Below, piece after piece: positions 48,371-61,979 of a DNA stretch of 64,000 nucleotides. Both the position numbers and the translations under genes were made by a program. The DNA comes from Erythroxylum novogranatense (Eukaryota; Streptophyta; Magnoliopsida; Malpighiales; Erythroxylaceae), in the NCBI GenBank assembly GCA_029891385.1, contig CM057224.1, forward strand, positions 28,227,005 to 28,291,004. The letters run 5' to 3'. The notes beneath the pieces were generated by a model. The model was not told the DNA's origin. It ran no database searches and saw only the letters and a list, made by a program, of their open reading frames with translations. Every line of letters starts with the position of its first letter. Within the stretch, counting starts at the first letter, position 1.

Positions 48371-48604
48371 ACGTCGCGATGAGCACAGAAGTGTTAGGGC
48401 TTCGTCGCGACGAGTAATTAGATTTAATTAAACTTATTAGTCGCGACGAGCTCGGGTAGACGTCGCGACGAGAGTGGATTGGTACGTCGCGACGAGTGGT
48501 TTTCACGTCGCGATGAGCATGGTTTTGTGCGACGCGACGAGCGGCCTCCACGTCGCGACGAGCGAGCGTTCCACGTCGCGACGAAGGGGCGTAGGTCGCG
48601 ACGA
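48371..48604. repeat. GTCGCGACGA repeat cluster (3' LTR copy)
   Basis: Seven exact GTCGCGACGA motifs plus three close variants within 234 bp, in otherwise AT-rich DNA. Confidence 0.92.
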
Positions 48605-49803
48605 AAAGGGTCAATTTTTTGATTGAATATATATATGTGGGTTTATTGGACATAACTTATGGTGTAGACCTCCGATTGAGGTGATTCTCAATTTACTGTG
48701 AACTAGGGAAAGAGGTCTACCATTAAGGAAAAATTGAGAGTTGGAATTTAATTGAAATGGTACTGATTCTTGAGATTAAGGTTAATTATAGGTTATAGTG
48801 TGATCTAAGTACTGAATTGAGACAATTGGAGTTCTAATTGAGATTTTCACTGGATAATTTGACTGATGGATATGAAATTGTTATAGGGTATATGAATTGA
48901 GAAAATTGAACTGCATTGAGGATTGAACCAAATCAGTGTTGATCCAATAGAGTGGAAAGTTGAATTTGAGCATAGGATATCGAATTTGGGTATTTGCACC
49001 GGAAAACGTGAATATGCATTGTACATCATTTCTCTGAGACATATGCATTACTGAATTAGTTAATTGAGCAATTAGTAATGGACTGTACTTTACTGTTATA
49101 GAGGCACCGTTGGACCGTCGTTCCACGGACATTCTTTGAGACTTCGAGCGAGAGCTTCGGAGTTCTGGTGAGTAACCTAGTTGGTTCCTCAATCCTTGTG
49201 TGATAAAATGTCTGTGATATGTGTGATTAAATTGACAATGTGAGTGATACATGTGTGAAAGAAATGTGCTGCAATTATGAATAAGTGTTCTGATTGTGAG
49301 TGAATGTGAGCATTAGTGAATGTGAATCAGTGTAAAGAGTTATGAGTCGTTGTTCGATTAAGATAGCGAGTGAAGTGATATACCGTGTCTAGTGATTTGT
49401 CTGTGAAGTGTGCTCAATGTGAATTACATGACTACTGAAATATATGTGATCGAATTGCACTGCATGACCACTGAAATGTATAAGAGTGAACTGTATTGTT
49501 ACTGAAATGTATGTGACTGAATTACGTGTTTTTACTGTATAGGATTGAACAATGTGAATTGTACCGTATGACTGCATGACTACTGAAAAGTGTACGATTG
49601 GATTGCACGCTTTTACTGAACTGAACTGTACTGTTACGTGACACTGGGACTGAATACTGGGCTTTTATAGCCATATCAGAGCGATTACCGAACACTGTAA
49701 TACTGGGCTTTTATAGCCGTACACTGAATCACTGAAAACACTGCATTGCATGCATAACTGCATGATCAGATAATGGAATGTGACCCAAGTCGCGATTATT
49801 ACT

Positions 49804-49918
49804 GACCGGGCCTCGAGCCCGAGGGGAGTTATCCCTAAACACTGTACTGACCGGGCCTAGCCCGAGGGGAGTTATCCCTGAACACTGTACTGACCGGGCC
49901 TAGCCCGAGGGGAGAAAT
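49804..49918. repeat. ACCGGGCC...GCCCGAGGGG repeat x 3 (3' LTR copy)
   Basis: Units start at 49804, 49849 and 49892 and are better preserved than in the 5' LTR. Confidence 0.9.
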
Positions 49919-50725
49919 CACGACGCGCGTCCTCGATCAACGATCGAAGCGCTTGGGCACAACATCGAATAATCGAAAAGAGTCTCATATGCATTGCATA
50001 CATGAATGACTAAGTTGTGACAATGATCGATTACGTGATGACATGATTTATCAGAAATCGCAATGTGATATCGCAATTGTTTCGTATTCTTGTAAACCGC
50101 CGCATAATCTCGCGAATCGTGACATGACACTGTAAACTGTTATGTATGATTTCTGTAGACTGTTATAAACTATCAGAAATCGTGATGCAACATCGCAAAC
50201 TCTCAGATAGTATCGAAATTAGTGTACGATACCGTTAATTGACTAGTACTGTACTGTGTTGTACGCGATACGCGTAATGCATGATTTGAGTGAACCATCG
50301 ATGATGGTTTCTCACTGAGTTCGCAAACTCACCCAAAATTGCAATATATTTTTCAGGACTGATAGAGTAGACTCCTAGCTCCGAAGATATTCTTTTCCTG
50401 CCGTACGAGCTGCTGGCAAGAGACGCGATGGCACACAGGACGGTCAGCTGGGTTAGCTTTTGAGGATGACTTAGGATAGATGCTTGTATGAGTTTTCCTT
50501 TTTGGTTTTGTTTAGGGAACTGATAAACTTGTCTATTCTGCTACTAGATGACTGTATGAAGACTGATATTGTAAATTTTAATGTACTGATTTCTGTTATA
50601 TTGTGATTTAATTACTGCGATGCCATGTGGATATTAGTGAAACTGTTCTGGTAGTGCACCTTTATCGTGGGATACGTGTCGGGCGTCCCGATGTGTACCC
50701 TGCGGTGAGGGGGCGCTACAAAAAT

Positions 50726-52850
50726 GGAGTTATAGAATGAATGAATCAAATACTCGCACAATGTAATTAATATAAGTGGTCAAATGCTATACTTTTGAAA
50801 CATTTTTTTAGTTAAGGTCATTAGCACTATTGCTTATCTAGTGAATAGATATCCATCAATTGTAATAGATTGTAAGACTCCTCAAGAAGTATAGAATCGT
50901 ACTCCTTCTGATTATTTTAGCATGTAGATATTTAGTTGCCTTACTTATGCTCATATTAATGATGATAAAATGGAGTATATGATGATGAAATGAATATTTC
51001 TAAGATATTATGTCGAAGTTAAAATGTGTAGATTATGGTGTATTGAAAAGGAAAGAAGTACAAGGTATATTATTAATAGAGATGTTACCTTTAAATAATA
51101 TACTATGATTAACCAAAGGAAAGGGCTTGATAATCTTATAAGAAAAAAGGATCAAGGTTTTGACCAGATGATGGAGTTTGAAATTAAAATTTTAATATAG
51201 TGAAATTTTAGTCTATGAATGTATATGAGGAACAATCAAGAAGTATAGCAACAAGGAGGACAAAGACATATAATTATGAAACTTACTAGGTATTTAGCTT
51301 ATATGGATGTTGCTGAAAGAAATCCTATAACTTATGCCTTAGAAGTAGCTGAAATCATAAATTATGGTAAACCACATACTTATGGAGATGTAGCAGAAAG
51401 TAATGAAGTAGTAGAATGCTCGATTGGCATGAATGAGGAGAAGTAGTCTTTAAAAATAATAAGAGACATAAGAACTTATACTTTATTTAAGGATGTAAAA
51501 ATAGTGGGATGCAAATAGGTCTTTAAGAAGAAAGAAATTATCTCTAAAGTTGAGCCAAGTAGGTACAAGGTATTGTTAATGACATAGGTTTTTCACATAG
51601 GAGAAAATTGACTACCATAATGTATTCTCAACATTTGTGAAGCATAAAACCATAAGGATCCTTTTAGCCATGGTAAGCATATCCAATCTAGAGTTAAAGC
51701 AACTTGATAAGAAAATTGAATTTTTAAATGGAAATTTAAAATAACATATTTATATGTCACAATCAAAAAGTCTCTTCACTATGAGTAAAAAGACTATAAA
51801 TGTTTGTTAAAAAAATCCTATATCGATTGAAATAGTCATCAAGGCAGTGGTACAAGAGGTTTGATACATTCATATTGTGTTATAGTTTTGTTTAAAATTA
51901 TTTTGATAATTATGTTTACTTTCGGAACATATCAAATGGTTTATGGATTTGTCTTTCTCTATACGTTGATGACATGTTAATTGCAACTAAAAATAAGGCT
52001 AAAATTAACAACCTAAAGAATAAAGAAAATTTTAGGCATAGAGATTTGAAGGGATAGAAAAGGTGACTACTATACTTGTCACAACAAATGTACATCGAAA
52101 AGATTCTATAGTCTTTTTAAATGGAACAGTTAAAGTTGGTTTGAATCCTTTGGCAACACATTTTATAATTAATATTAGTGACTTATAGAAGGATTATATA
52201 AAGCAAGCTTCATACCTGGGTGTAGTTAGGATTATGATATATTTCATGATTTGTATGAGACAAATCCAATAAATACTATTAAGGTGGTAAGTAGGTTTAT
52301 GAGAATCTAGGAAAGGCTTATTGGGAAGCTATTAACTGAATTATGCAATACTTAAAAGGTAATGGTTATATTTGATATGTTTATGGTTTTGATGACACAA
52401 CTGGAAACATTATTAGCTATACCAACTTTAATTATAAAGGATATCTTTTAAGAGGAGATTATTGACATGTTATATTTTTACATTATTTGTACATGTAATT
52501 AGTTGAAAATTATCACTTTAGTGAACAATTGCTTTATCTACAACATAAGTCAAATACATATCATTAATGAAAGGGTTTAAAGAAGGGATGTAGTTATATA
52601 GTCTTGTTGATAGCTTGTTATGGAAAAACTCTATTATTTACTGTGGTAATTAGAATGCATTAATTTTAGCTAAAAGTCATGTCTATCATGAAAGATTAAA
52701 GCATATTGATTTAAAATTAAAATTTATTCAAAATATTATTAAGGATAAGGTATTTTCTATACAGTAAATAGAGACAAATGATAACCTAACAAAATTATCA
52801 GAGATTGACATTCCTTATTTCTATTCAATAATGTACTAATAGTTCCTTGA
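50726..52850 (+). pseudogene. Copia integrase end, reverse transcriptase, RNase H (forward)
   Basis: Continues the Copia at 39995-41689: NGVIE-MNQTL (family NGVAERMNRTL) at the junction, then LVNRYPSIVIDCKTPQEV near 50850, RLWCIEKERSTRYIINRDVT near 51030, reverse transcriptase with IVGCK-VFKKK near 51500 and the catalytic YVDDMLIATKNKAK near 51970, LSQQMYIEKIL near 52080, YLKGNGYI near 52350, and RNase H end ERLKHIDLKLKFI near 52690. Stops in every block. The 3' LTR is not recognisable. Confidence 0.85.
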
Positions 52851-53839
52851 TTTTGTTAAAGTGATTATTGAATCCTTGCCTTGGAAAAAAAGGATTAATA
52901 TTGGTGTGATCTGATCCATTATCAGAGGTCAATCCCGAACCTAATAGATAAATATCTTAACAAAGTTTTTAACTGTACAAAAAGGTTTAGACATAACTTG
53001 GATTTTGTGAATGTTCATATAATTTAAAGCCCTTAATGACATATATGGCTGGTGAAATTCTTGGTTAGATATTAGATAATTCAAGGTATAGAATTGTGAG
53101 GTATGTCTTGAATTTTGATGGAGAGTGAAATTTTGGAAACTAACTATCCTCAGATAAGGACATGTGATAGGTATAAAACTTAGTATGTTTTCCAGAAAAT
53201 TAAGTGTGTTTTTAATTGTTTTCTTATATAATAAGTATGTGTTTAAGACTTAGAATTGTGTTCTTGTTAATATTTTTATGTGTTTTAATTGTTCGATTAT
53301 TTTAGAGCAAGGATTTTATCTAAATGTTTAAAGGGTTGTTTGATGTGTTTATTAACAAGTCCTCATCATCATCGTCAACACCCAGTTGAAGTTCTGCTAA
53401 GACATGGGGTCTTACCTAGTAGAAAGGTTATTTCCGATGAACCCACCCACATGCAATGTATCATGAAGATCTTACAAAATTATAAATGGATGTGCATACA
53501 TATCTAAGAAATAAAGTAAAATCAATCAATCAATCAAATGAACATAAAAGATAAGAAAAACAACTAAATAAAAAAATACAACACAATAAAAATAAATACT
53601 AAATAGAAATAATAATCGTAATATTAAAAAAATAATGAGCAAGAGTAGCAAATATAACTTAAAATAACGTATATTTAGAACATGTCTAAGATTAGTAATA
53701 GTAAAGAGACCCGTACCGAACATGAAAGGCCCATACAGAAATAACTTTGACCCGGCCTGTTAAAACCTTAATTACACTACATAGGAACCAAACTAAGTTA
53801 TACACCCTAAAAGGTACATACTACACAATAAATGCAAAG
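52851..53839. other. Unassigned sequence after the forward Copia
   Basis: AT-rich, with no protein family recognised. It may include the lost 3' LTR of the Copia, but no match to 39401-39990 is visible. Confidence 0.4.
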
Positions 53840-54790
53840 GACATAGGTTATTGTAACCTACAAGAAAGTGAATGATGTTTGTTAGTGAGTAAAAATAAGA
53901 AAAATTGAAGAAAAGATGAAGAAGAACTTGAAAAATAGGAAGATGCACAATTGTGCATCATTTTGCACCATCGTGGATGACTAGCTACATGGGAATAAGC
54001 CTCGTTCATGATTATGACAGAGATTTTGGATAAGATGCACAATCGTGCACAACTTTTCCAGCACACAAAATTTGTATTCTTAACATTTTGGGTCTATTTT
54101 TGGAACCAAAACAATTGGGGAAACCTTAGAAGCCTCAAGAAGTATTTAAGGAAAAACAAAAAACACAAAAAGGATGTTGCACATCATAAATAAAAGTGAA
54201 GACTTCAAGATCAACTCTATTTTTTTGAGAATTTTCAAATCAAGACTTAAAGTTATTTTCTTCCTTTTGTCTTTTTATATTTCATTTTCTTGGATGTTAA
54301 TTTTGATTAATGGGATGTTGAACATTATTATGAATTTCTAAATCTATATTAAGGATTTTTCTTGAACTATTTCATTTAACTTTATTCTTGTTGAATTCAA
54401 TATATATTAATGCTTTGTGTTATGCTTATACTTGATAATAAATCAAGAGATTGAATAAGGTTATATATGTTAAGGTGCACAAAGAGAGTTGATAATTTAA
54501 TAAACCTACAAATATCATATTAATAAACAATTGAAGAGAGATCTTAATTGTGAGTTAATTATTCTTTTGTTTGCTTTAAATCTAATTAAGTAGTTAGGAG
54601 TAGTTTTGTGAATCAAGAAGTTACAATTCTATTATTATCTATTTCAATTGAAGAGAGATCTTAATTGTGAGTTAATTATTCTTTTGATTGCTTTAAATCT
54701 AATTAAGTAGTTAGGAGAAGTCTTGTGAATCAAGAATTTACAATTCTATTATTGTCTATTTCAATTAGTCTTATTCTGCGTCCTGAGTAC
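53840..54790 (+). mobile_element. LTR-like remnant, probably Ty3/Gypsy
   Basis: Contains GATGCACAATTGTGCATC (palindrome, 53942-53959) and a related GATGCACAATCGTGCAC near 54034, a motif pair I associate with Athila/Tat LTRs, followed by a TTTGAGAATTTTCAAATC block and leader-like DNA. No primer site, partner or gag was found. Confidence 0.35.
54528..54764. repeat. Tandem duplication, 117 bp x 2
   Basis: Copies start CAATTGAAGAGAGATCTTAA at 54528 and 54645 with about six differences. Confidence 0.93.
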
Positions 54791-54796
54791 AAAAAT

Positions 54797-56463
<1,667 letters not shown>

Positions 56464-56962
56464 TAGGTTAGCTCTAACGTAGGCATTTTGCTTACCTGGA
56501 TAGTGTTTAAACTGAAAATATTAGATCGTACAGCATGCATTTTAAGATTACAAAATATGTTTGCTTTTTGGGTATTGGCGTCCAGTCAGCGTCAATGACA
56601 AATCATGATTGTACATTACCTGTATGGGAATTGATTTTGCTCGCCACAACCAACAAAAATATTAAAGTGGGTTTAGTATCATGATTAGTTTTTTCAACTT
56701 TTGATTCAGCAAAAGTGATTAAATAACAGCATGCTAGTGAGTTTACCATCATTACAAGTTTGACCTCGGGCCCTTGGGACGGGCAATTGATCTTTCACCT
56801 GGCCAACCACTTACTTCCTTTTAACACCGAACACATAAATACGTATACTTCCGTATTCATCAATTGATGAAGCAATTAACTAATTTATATACTTTTTCTA
56901 AATTTGTCGCCCGTGAATGAACTGTTTACGTAATAATTTTAACTTGTTTTAATTAAAATTAA
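56464..56962. other. Unassigned spacer
   Basis: Moderate GC, no transposon signature or open frame; possibly single-copy intergenic DNA. Confidence 0.4.
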
Positions 56963-57914
56963 TGTTAGAGAAAAGATATGATATATATATCTACTTATTT
57001 TTGTTTTGACATTTTATTTATTAATTGGACCTATAAGATATTAATTAAACACTGATAGTTAATTACTAATTCTTATTTGATTTGGATTCAAAAAGTTATT
57101 GGGGATAATGTTCATAGTTTGGTATTGAGTTGTTGGAGTAACTCATAGTTGCATAGCTTTTAAGTACTATGTGTGGTTTTTCTGGCTTGGGAGTTTATCA
57201 ATTTTGCATTGATTTGTTTGGGACCTATTCACACTGAGCGTTCATCTCCTTGAGTGTTTCACAGCTAGCCTATCTTTAAGGATTGGGTGTGTCTTCTGTT
57301 GTGAACTACTTGTTGATTGAGCAGTTGTGAACTGATTCTAAAATTGGCATAGATCAACCTAATAGGTGGACAATTATTTAAATATAATTCAGGAAGTTGA
57401 ACCTATAGGAAAGTCCTTCTTTTATCTATATTCTATTTTTATTCTTTTCTTAGTTGATTGATTACTTAAGTTACTTTAATTAATTGTCTTTCATTAGGAG
57501 TAGTAGAGAAAAATCCTCTATTAAGGTTATCACGAGTTGGTCATGTTATCGGATGCGAAAATCTTTCATGGAAACTGAAGTTGAGAGAAAGTTTCAAGGA
57601 TTATGAGGTATCGGCTTAGTAAGGCTTTGTGTAAATCTATTATACTTTTGTGAAAGTGATTAAGCTGGGTAAGGGCCCAGCAGACATAGGCAAGATATAC
57701 CGAACCGCGTTACGAAATTTTGGTGTTGATCTATTTAATTTTGTATTTATTTTTCTATTTTCATTTGATCCAGAAAAATTAACAGTTGCTTATACAATTA
57801 CTTTATATTTATTAACCAATAGATATAGTTACAAGTAACTATAGCAGAAGCTTACAAGTAACTGCAACCAAATCAAATTTTTTATGAAACTACTACACTC
57901 CTACAGTTTTTTCA
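56963..57914 (+). mobile_element. 5' LTR of a forward Sirevirus-type Copia
   Basis: From TGTTAGAGAAAAG to a CA end two bases before the primer site; about 950 bp. The start is inferred from the TG and the expected length; the end is firm. Confidence 0.65.
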
Positions 57915-57916
57915 GT

Positions 57917-57928
57917 TGGTATCAGAGC
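57917..57928 (+). other. Primer binding site
   Basis: TGGTATCAGAGC, perfect initiator-Met site. Confidence 0.9.
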
Positions 57929-57985
57929 GGGTCATCAAATTAGGACTTGGTACAGTATGTTGGTGCAAGTCTAAGTTTTGTAAAC

Positions 57986-59640
57986 ATGACTACGAGAGAG
58001 GATGCATCGATCACTAGGCTACCACTGTTGGACGACTTTAACTATCCTGCATGAAAATCACGGATGAGAGTCTTTATCTAGGCACAATGAACAAGAGCAT
58101 GGAACTTGGTTTTAAATAGTTGGACATATCTAGTGACGACTGATGAAAAGAGAGAAGCAGTGTTTAAAGATCCATCTGAATGCATAAGAGTCGAAAAATA
58201 GAGGGTATTTGGAAGCTCACAAGCAATGCTCGCAATTTTCAATATCGGTGATAAAGGAGGTTTCTCAATGATATCGACCTATGAGTCGGCTAAAGAAGCA
58301 TGAGATACTTTGCAGACTATTCATGAAGGATCCAAATATATGATAACGTCAAAACTTCAAATGTTAGATGTAAGGATTGAAGAACGAAAGAGGAATGAAA
58401 AAGAGACTACTAGAGATTTTCATGAAATATTGCACAATATAGCGAATTAGGCACATCAACTTGGGAAGAAATATTCCATTATGAAACTAGTCAAGAAGAC
58501 ATTAAGATCATTACCTCTGAGATTTATTCTAAAAATTGCAGCAATCGAGGAGGCTCATGACATCAATGACTTTTTGTTGGAGAAGGTAATTGGAATTCTT
58601 ACCAATTTCAAAATAAATTTGTTAAGGGGCAAATAAGAAAAGAGTAAAAGGTTGACACTACAAGTTGAAACTGGAAAAGACATAAATGATGTCAAAGATG
58701 AATATGATGGGAATAAGGATCTGGAATTATTGACAAGACATTTCAGAAAGTGAAGAAGGATAGATCCAAGTTTAAGCAAAACCTTGAGAGTTCATTGAAC
58801 AACAACTTTAAACAAGTCAAAAGTCAGAAGGTTGAAAGAAAAGCAAGGAGAATTCAATGTCATGAGTGTCAGGGCTTCGAACATGTGCAAATAGAATGTG
58901 CTAATACCTTGAAGAAGAGAAAAGGGAAATCTTTTACTAGCACTTGTAGTGAGAATGAATCTAAAAATGAATATGTTAGTGAAGAAGAAATTGGAAATGG
59001 TGCCGCGTTAGTTGCTTTGTATAGAAAAAATCCAGTTGCATGTCTAACAGTAACTAAAAAAGAAGTAACTAAAGACAAAAAGGGGAAAATCAAAATTTTT
59101 TTAGAAAAACAGAGATAGATCAGGTCAAGGTTCAATATCATATTATGACAGTGATGAAAATGGTTCAGATGATAAAAGAAAAAATATTTACGAGGCTTAC
59201 GAAATGATGTCTGAAAAATGGGTGAAAATATGTAGAAAGAATGAAAGGTTGAAGAAAGAAAACTTCTCTTAAGAACATTATCTAAGATTTAGAGAAGAAA
59301 TTGATGGTACCTTTAAGCGAGCTTGGTAAAGCTAGACTAAAGTTAGCAAGTATCGAATAGGGTTTGAGAATGCTAAATGGAGGCGTAGAAAAGTTAAAAA
59401 AGCTTATCGAAATCGGTAAGGTTAAGGAAAATTTTCAAGGCATTGGTTACAAAGGCGTGCTTCAAGGTGAATGATGAGAAAATTGATATACCTAAATCTA
59501 TCCAAGAAGAAACATTGAGAAAGAATCGAAGATTTGTTCTCGCATGTCATTTTTGCGGAGTTATTAGGCACATAAGGCTAAAATGCTACAAGTTACTACA
59601 AGTGTTGTTTTAAAGAAGCCAAACTGAAGGACCTTATATC
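57986..59640 (+). pseudogene. Sirevirus gag with two zinc knuckles
   Basis: The frame opens MTTREDASITRLPLLDDFNY (ATG at 57986), then ISTYESAKEA-DTLQTIHEG, KLVKKTLRSLPLRFILKIAA and IEEAHDINDFLLEKVIGIL, giving the SIRE-type gag core. The first C-x2-C-x4-H-x4-C knuckle (CHECQGFEHVQIEC) is at 58858-58899, followed by an acidic SENESKNEYVSEEE stretch and a charged coiled region; a second knuckle (CHFCGVIRHIRLKC) is at 59545-59586. The long open part 58750-59118 is uninterrupted, but stops and shifts occur on both sides. No pol follows; the element is truncated after gag. Confidence 0.87.
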
Positions 59641-61979
59641 ACTTATATAAATTTCATAATCAACCTTTAGTACCGAAATCCACTTAGGATATAAAGGGCC
59701 AAGGACAAGCACAAAGACGTAGTGAAGGAAAAACAAGAAATTATAGATGTTTATTTTTTTGAGTAATATTATTTATGATGAAATTATAATATTTTAAATA
59801 CTACGATCGATATGTGAAAAGTAATATTAACAAAAATTAATCAATTATTGTTGTTTTAAATTTCTATTATTATGATTTTAGAGACAGTTGATGTAAAATT
59901 ATAAACTTTGTAGTACAATATATTGGATGATTTTTTAATTTAAAAAAGAGACTATTATATAAATTTATAAAATTACTCAAAACAACACTTGATGTTGACC
60001 GGTATTAGTACAATATCACACTGTAATCTAATATCAGTACCAATATAGTATTGATAATATTGATTTCAACTAGAATCCATCATAAGTTTATTGGTTGACT
60101 TTATTTGAACGAAGAAAAACTTATTTTCTGTAAGAACAATCTTAATAGATATCCAATTTTACAAAGCAGAAGCTACCCCTTTATGTACTTAAAGTTATTT
60201 AAGTCTCAAAAGTTCACCGAATTTTGTTTATTGCCTATAATCTTAAAGGAATAATAAACATACATATAATGAGATTCTTGAGATAAAACTTCGATAAGTT
60301 TAAATTTCCTCCACTATTTTAAGGTTTCTTCTTTGGATAGTAACGTGTTTTGATACTCACATTAACAAGGAACTCCATCTTTGGGAGTATATTTATATAC
60401 TTGTTTATCACTAAGGTTTAAATCTATATATATATTTTGTTATAATGTATAAACTATAACATGCAAAATATATCTGTTGAATAAGCCTCATGTCGTAGAA
60501 GTTTTCAATTTCATACGAATAAGCCTGTTCATAGTTAAAATATTCATTATAGGTGAGCTTTATTATAATACGTTTATGTAACTTTTTTTTTTTAACGTTG
60601 AAACAGTAAAAGTAGAAATTTGGTTTAAATGAAAAAAGGGAAAATAGGGATTCACCAAACTACATTGTCAGTTGGTCTAGCTAGCTAGCTACAAACATGG
60701 GTTTAAATTTTGTTGAGTCGTCATCTGGGGAAAAGAAGAGAATGGTAGTCAAAGAAGAGAACTGTCGGAGAAGGAAAAGGTAGTCAAAGGCAATCATTGC
60801 TATGTCATAATGGTGTATAGAATTTCATGTGACAAATCATATGGCTTTGTAGCAAAATCTTCTTGCCACAAGTCCGAAAATTAAACAGGTAGAGCATAAA
60901 TGTCTTGGTAACGGGCGTTTATCATTTCTTTTAGATGCCTTGGATCGAGTGTGCCATGCAGAACTCCAAAAGGCAGAAATCTTTGTTTGGGAGCGGAAAG
61001 AAAAAGGAAAAGTTAGTGGGCTGCTACCCAAAAAAGTCAAAATACTTTAAACCCATTTTTCGGAACATATCAACTCTTTTTTATACAAATAAAGCATTGT
61101 TTCTCTGTATAAGTTGAAAACTTATGTCCGATCAATTTTTAGCTCTTTTGTCTCCCCTGAAGTCTATTGTAAGGATATTTGGTTCATTTTTTATATTTTG
61201 TTCTCAAATTCAATAAATACATTTGTTTAGTTGAATTCCCAATTTCTTCTTATTGTCTTAAAAACATAAAATCTTGTTTTATTTTTGGTTCATATTCCAA
61301 TTTTTTTACTAACTACATATATATTATTTACTAATTTTTCATTAATTGCTAACAAAATTATGATTAAAATATTTTAATTTTAATTCAAAATAAAATAAAA
61401 TATTGTTTAATAAACATATTTTAAATTTAAAATATCTTTAAAATACATAACATTTTCAATTTTAGAATTATTTATTTATGAAAATAAATTTAAATATAAA
61501 ATATCTAATTTTAACTAGTAATATTAATTCTAAAATTTAAAATATTTATTAATAGTCAATATTAATTTAAAAACAAATTCCAATTTTTAATTTTAATTTT
61601 CATAAAATATAATGAGCTTATTGTCATTGTTATTAAATATTGTGTAAGAGAATAAAATAAAATTAGTAACTTAAGTAATTTATTAAATTAAATTAAATTT
61701 TATTTATACATGGAATGAAAAGTATAACTATATCAATACTAATAAATTGGTTTTGTTTTTATTTTAAAGTCGAAAGAAACAAATTTAAAAATAAACCAAA
61801 TTATTTCTTAAGTACTATATTTTCAAAAAATTTCTTTATTGGGCCCCTAATTTTTATTTTTATTATTTATTTATTCGCTTACTTTTATTTATTCTCTATT
61901 TTTTAGTTGTTTTATTATATTTTTTAATAGTTGAGTCTTGAAATTAGCAAGTATGAATGAGAATTAGAAAATTTGAAAT
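59641..61979. other. AT-rich spacer without recognisable gene
   Basis: No protein family or transposon end seen. A somewhat less AT-rich patch at 60700-61050 has short frames on both strands that match nothing I know; 61300-61900 is extremely AT-rich. Confidence 0.5.

Larger units (their letters stand above)
41695..50720 (+). mobile_element. Gypsy-type element with 3-kb LTRs and gag only (TR-GAG-like)
   Basis: Flanked by the 5-bp duplication AAAAT (41690-41694 and 50721-50725) and inserted in a Copia integrase. LTRs 41695-44712 and 47658-50720, primer site 44718-44729, gag 44830-45963, polypurine tract 47641-47657. The 1.7 kb between gag and the tract shows no protease, reverse transcriptase or integrase. 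The pre-tract phrase AAATTTCGAGGACGAAATTT is the usual end of Tekay-type Gypsy pol, which suggests descent from an autonomous Gypsy that lost its pol. Confidence 0.93.
47658..50720 (+). mobile_element. 3' LTR of the gag-only Gypsy
   Basis: 3063 bp, TGTAACATCC to GGGGGCGCTACA, followed by the target duplication AAAAT. Differences from the 5' LTR are concentrated at ACTG/CTGA words. Confidence 0.93.

Noticed and set aside
42358..48653. Arg-rich reverse frames in the two Gypsy LTRs (e.g. RRDVETIRRNVPIHSRRDV)
   Set aside because: They translate the GTCGCGACGA repeat in LTR sequence.
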